Assembly: GCA_003250235.1 (NCBI GenBank)
Contig: QKGY01000028.1
Span: 1 to 6,125 of the forward strand
DNA: 6,125 nt
Reading direction: 5' to 3'
From: Desulfuromonadaceae bacterium
GTDB lineage: Bacteria; Desulfobacterota; Desulfuromonadia; Desulfuromonadales; SZUA-540
Shown here: one piece after another, positions 5,536 through 6,125 of the stretch
How positions within the stretch are numbered: the stretch's first letter is position 1
How the letters are laid out: every line of letters begins with the position of its first letter
The notes under the pieces: model-generated
Database searches by the model: none
Told to the model about the DNA's origin: nothing
The model's input: the letters and a program-made list of their open reading frames with translations, nothing else
Program-made: the position numbers and the translations under genes

Positions 5536-6125
5536 TTAGGCAGAAGCAACAACAGCCTCAAGACAGGTGTAATTCTGGGTCCGGTTGAATTGCTCCAAAA
5601 GTTCGACAAGAGGTTGCTCGCCCGGCCGGACAAAAGAACCTCCTTCGACGGCCAGGCCCTCATCGAAAAGACCGATAAAGAGCGAAAGGGGATAATCGCG
5701 GGCAACAAGAGCCGCCCGGGCCACGTCGACAAGCCGGGGAGGCAGAAAGTCACCGGATCGAAACGCCTCTTCCAGAGGTGTCCCGTACGCAGCGTAGGTC
5801 GGGTTCAGGTGCATGTTGATCGCAACACCGCTGTACCGGGCAAGATGCCCCAGGTACCGGATGCCCTGCTGGATATCGTCGACCGCCTCGGAATCCGTCA
5901 TACCGGGGACAGGTTTCTGCATGAAATAACACTTGAGCGAAAAATTGTAGGGCGCGATCTTCGAGACAAAGGCTTCAAAGGTGGTCTTATAGAGGCCCTT
6001 CTGGAAATAGTCGTTGCGGATGCGATCATCAAAAGCCTCGAAACCAACGGCCAACTCAAGTTTTGTCGGGGTATCGCCTTCCTGTAGGGCCCTGGCAATG
6101 AATTCCAGTTCGGCAAGATCGACAT
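5536..6125 (-). CDS. Radical SAM-like protein, C-terminal part (5' end beyond window)
   Basis: The reading frame is open from the right edge to TAA at 5536-5538, giving 195 residues. It lacks the N-terminal CxxxCxxC iron-sulfur motif, which would lie outside. Assignment rests on the pattern LAVGFEAFDDRIRNDYFQKGL (fragment residues 24-44) followed by AFVSKIAPYNFSLKCYFMQKP, GMTDSEAVDDI and INMHLNPTY-x3-GTPLEEAF. This is the usual C-half of the radical SAM barrel in proteins related to COG1244/Elp3-like enzymes ('GlEs-d-IR---KG', 'a---LK-P--tE-eAi-d', 'N---v--gT---'), for example the archaeosine-pathway RaSEA group. The tail (GLFDEGLAVEGG, PLVELLEQFNRTQNY) is not one I can name. It lies 59 bases upstream of the permease on the same strand, so it is probably in the same transcript. 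The reaction and substrate are unknown. An internal TTG at 6052-6054 should not be taken as the start. Confidence 0.75.
   Translation of the reverse strand, partial: VDLAELEFIARALQEGDTPTKLELAVGFEAFDDRIRNDYFQKGLYKTTFEAFVSKIAPYNFSLKCYFMQKPVPGMTDSEAVDDIQQGIRYLGHLARYSGVAINMHLNPTYAAYGTPLEEAFRSGDFLPPRLVDVARAALVARDYPLSLFIGLFDEGLAVEGGSFVRPGEQPLVELLEQFNRTQNYTCLEAVVASA

Noticed and set aside
5590..6087. Plus-strand open frame of 165 codons
   Set aside because: It is antisense to the radical SAM-like fragment, whose sequence shows recognisable family patterns.

Overview
The window looks like chromosomal DNA from a Gram-negative bacterium, moderately GC-rich by eye. A sigma-54 response regulator paired with an NtrB/ZraS-type kinase, together with a bacterial radical SAM/ABC operon, would fit a Desulfuromonas/Geobacter/Pelobacter-like lineage. 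That placement is an inference; no RNA marker gene is present. I see no mobile element, CRISPR array, tRNA or rRNA.

Left part (1-2109, minus strand): a two-component system. A membrane histidine kinase (832-2109) is followed without any gap (stop TAG then ATG) by an NtrC-family sigma-54-activating response regulator (831 to beyond the left edge). The kinase probably senses a membrane or lipid-phase signal, because it has about six membrane segments and no sizeable periplasmic domain. Phosphoryl transfer to Asp52 of the regulator should then control sigma-54 promoters that are not visible here.

Middle (2110-2259): a 150-base divergent control region. It has an extended -10 promoter candidate for the kinase, a weak candidate for the rightward gene, and a heptamer direct repeat spaced two helical turns apart. 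Rightward from it lies one plus-strand gene of unknown function (2260-2853, 197 aa). A 184-base convergent gap (2854-3037) follows, with two weak terminator-like hairpins whose T-tracts suit the leftward transcripts.

Right part (3038-6125, minus strand): an apparent operon read right to left. It contains the C-terminal part of a radical SAM-like protein (from beyond the right edge to 5536), an ABC importer permease (5476-4643), its ATPase (4640-3702, two bases after the permease stop) and a 211-residue protein of unknown function (3673-3038). The permease and ATPase belong to the NitT/TauT importer group and most resemble, from memory, the subgroup found beside urea carboxylase (now often guanidine carboxylase) genes. 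No substrate-binding protein, urea carboxylase or ykkC-type riboswitch is visible, so the substrate is open. The pairing of this importer with a radical SAM protein and an unknown two-part protein is the most interesting aspect of the window.
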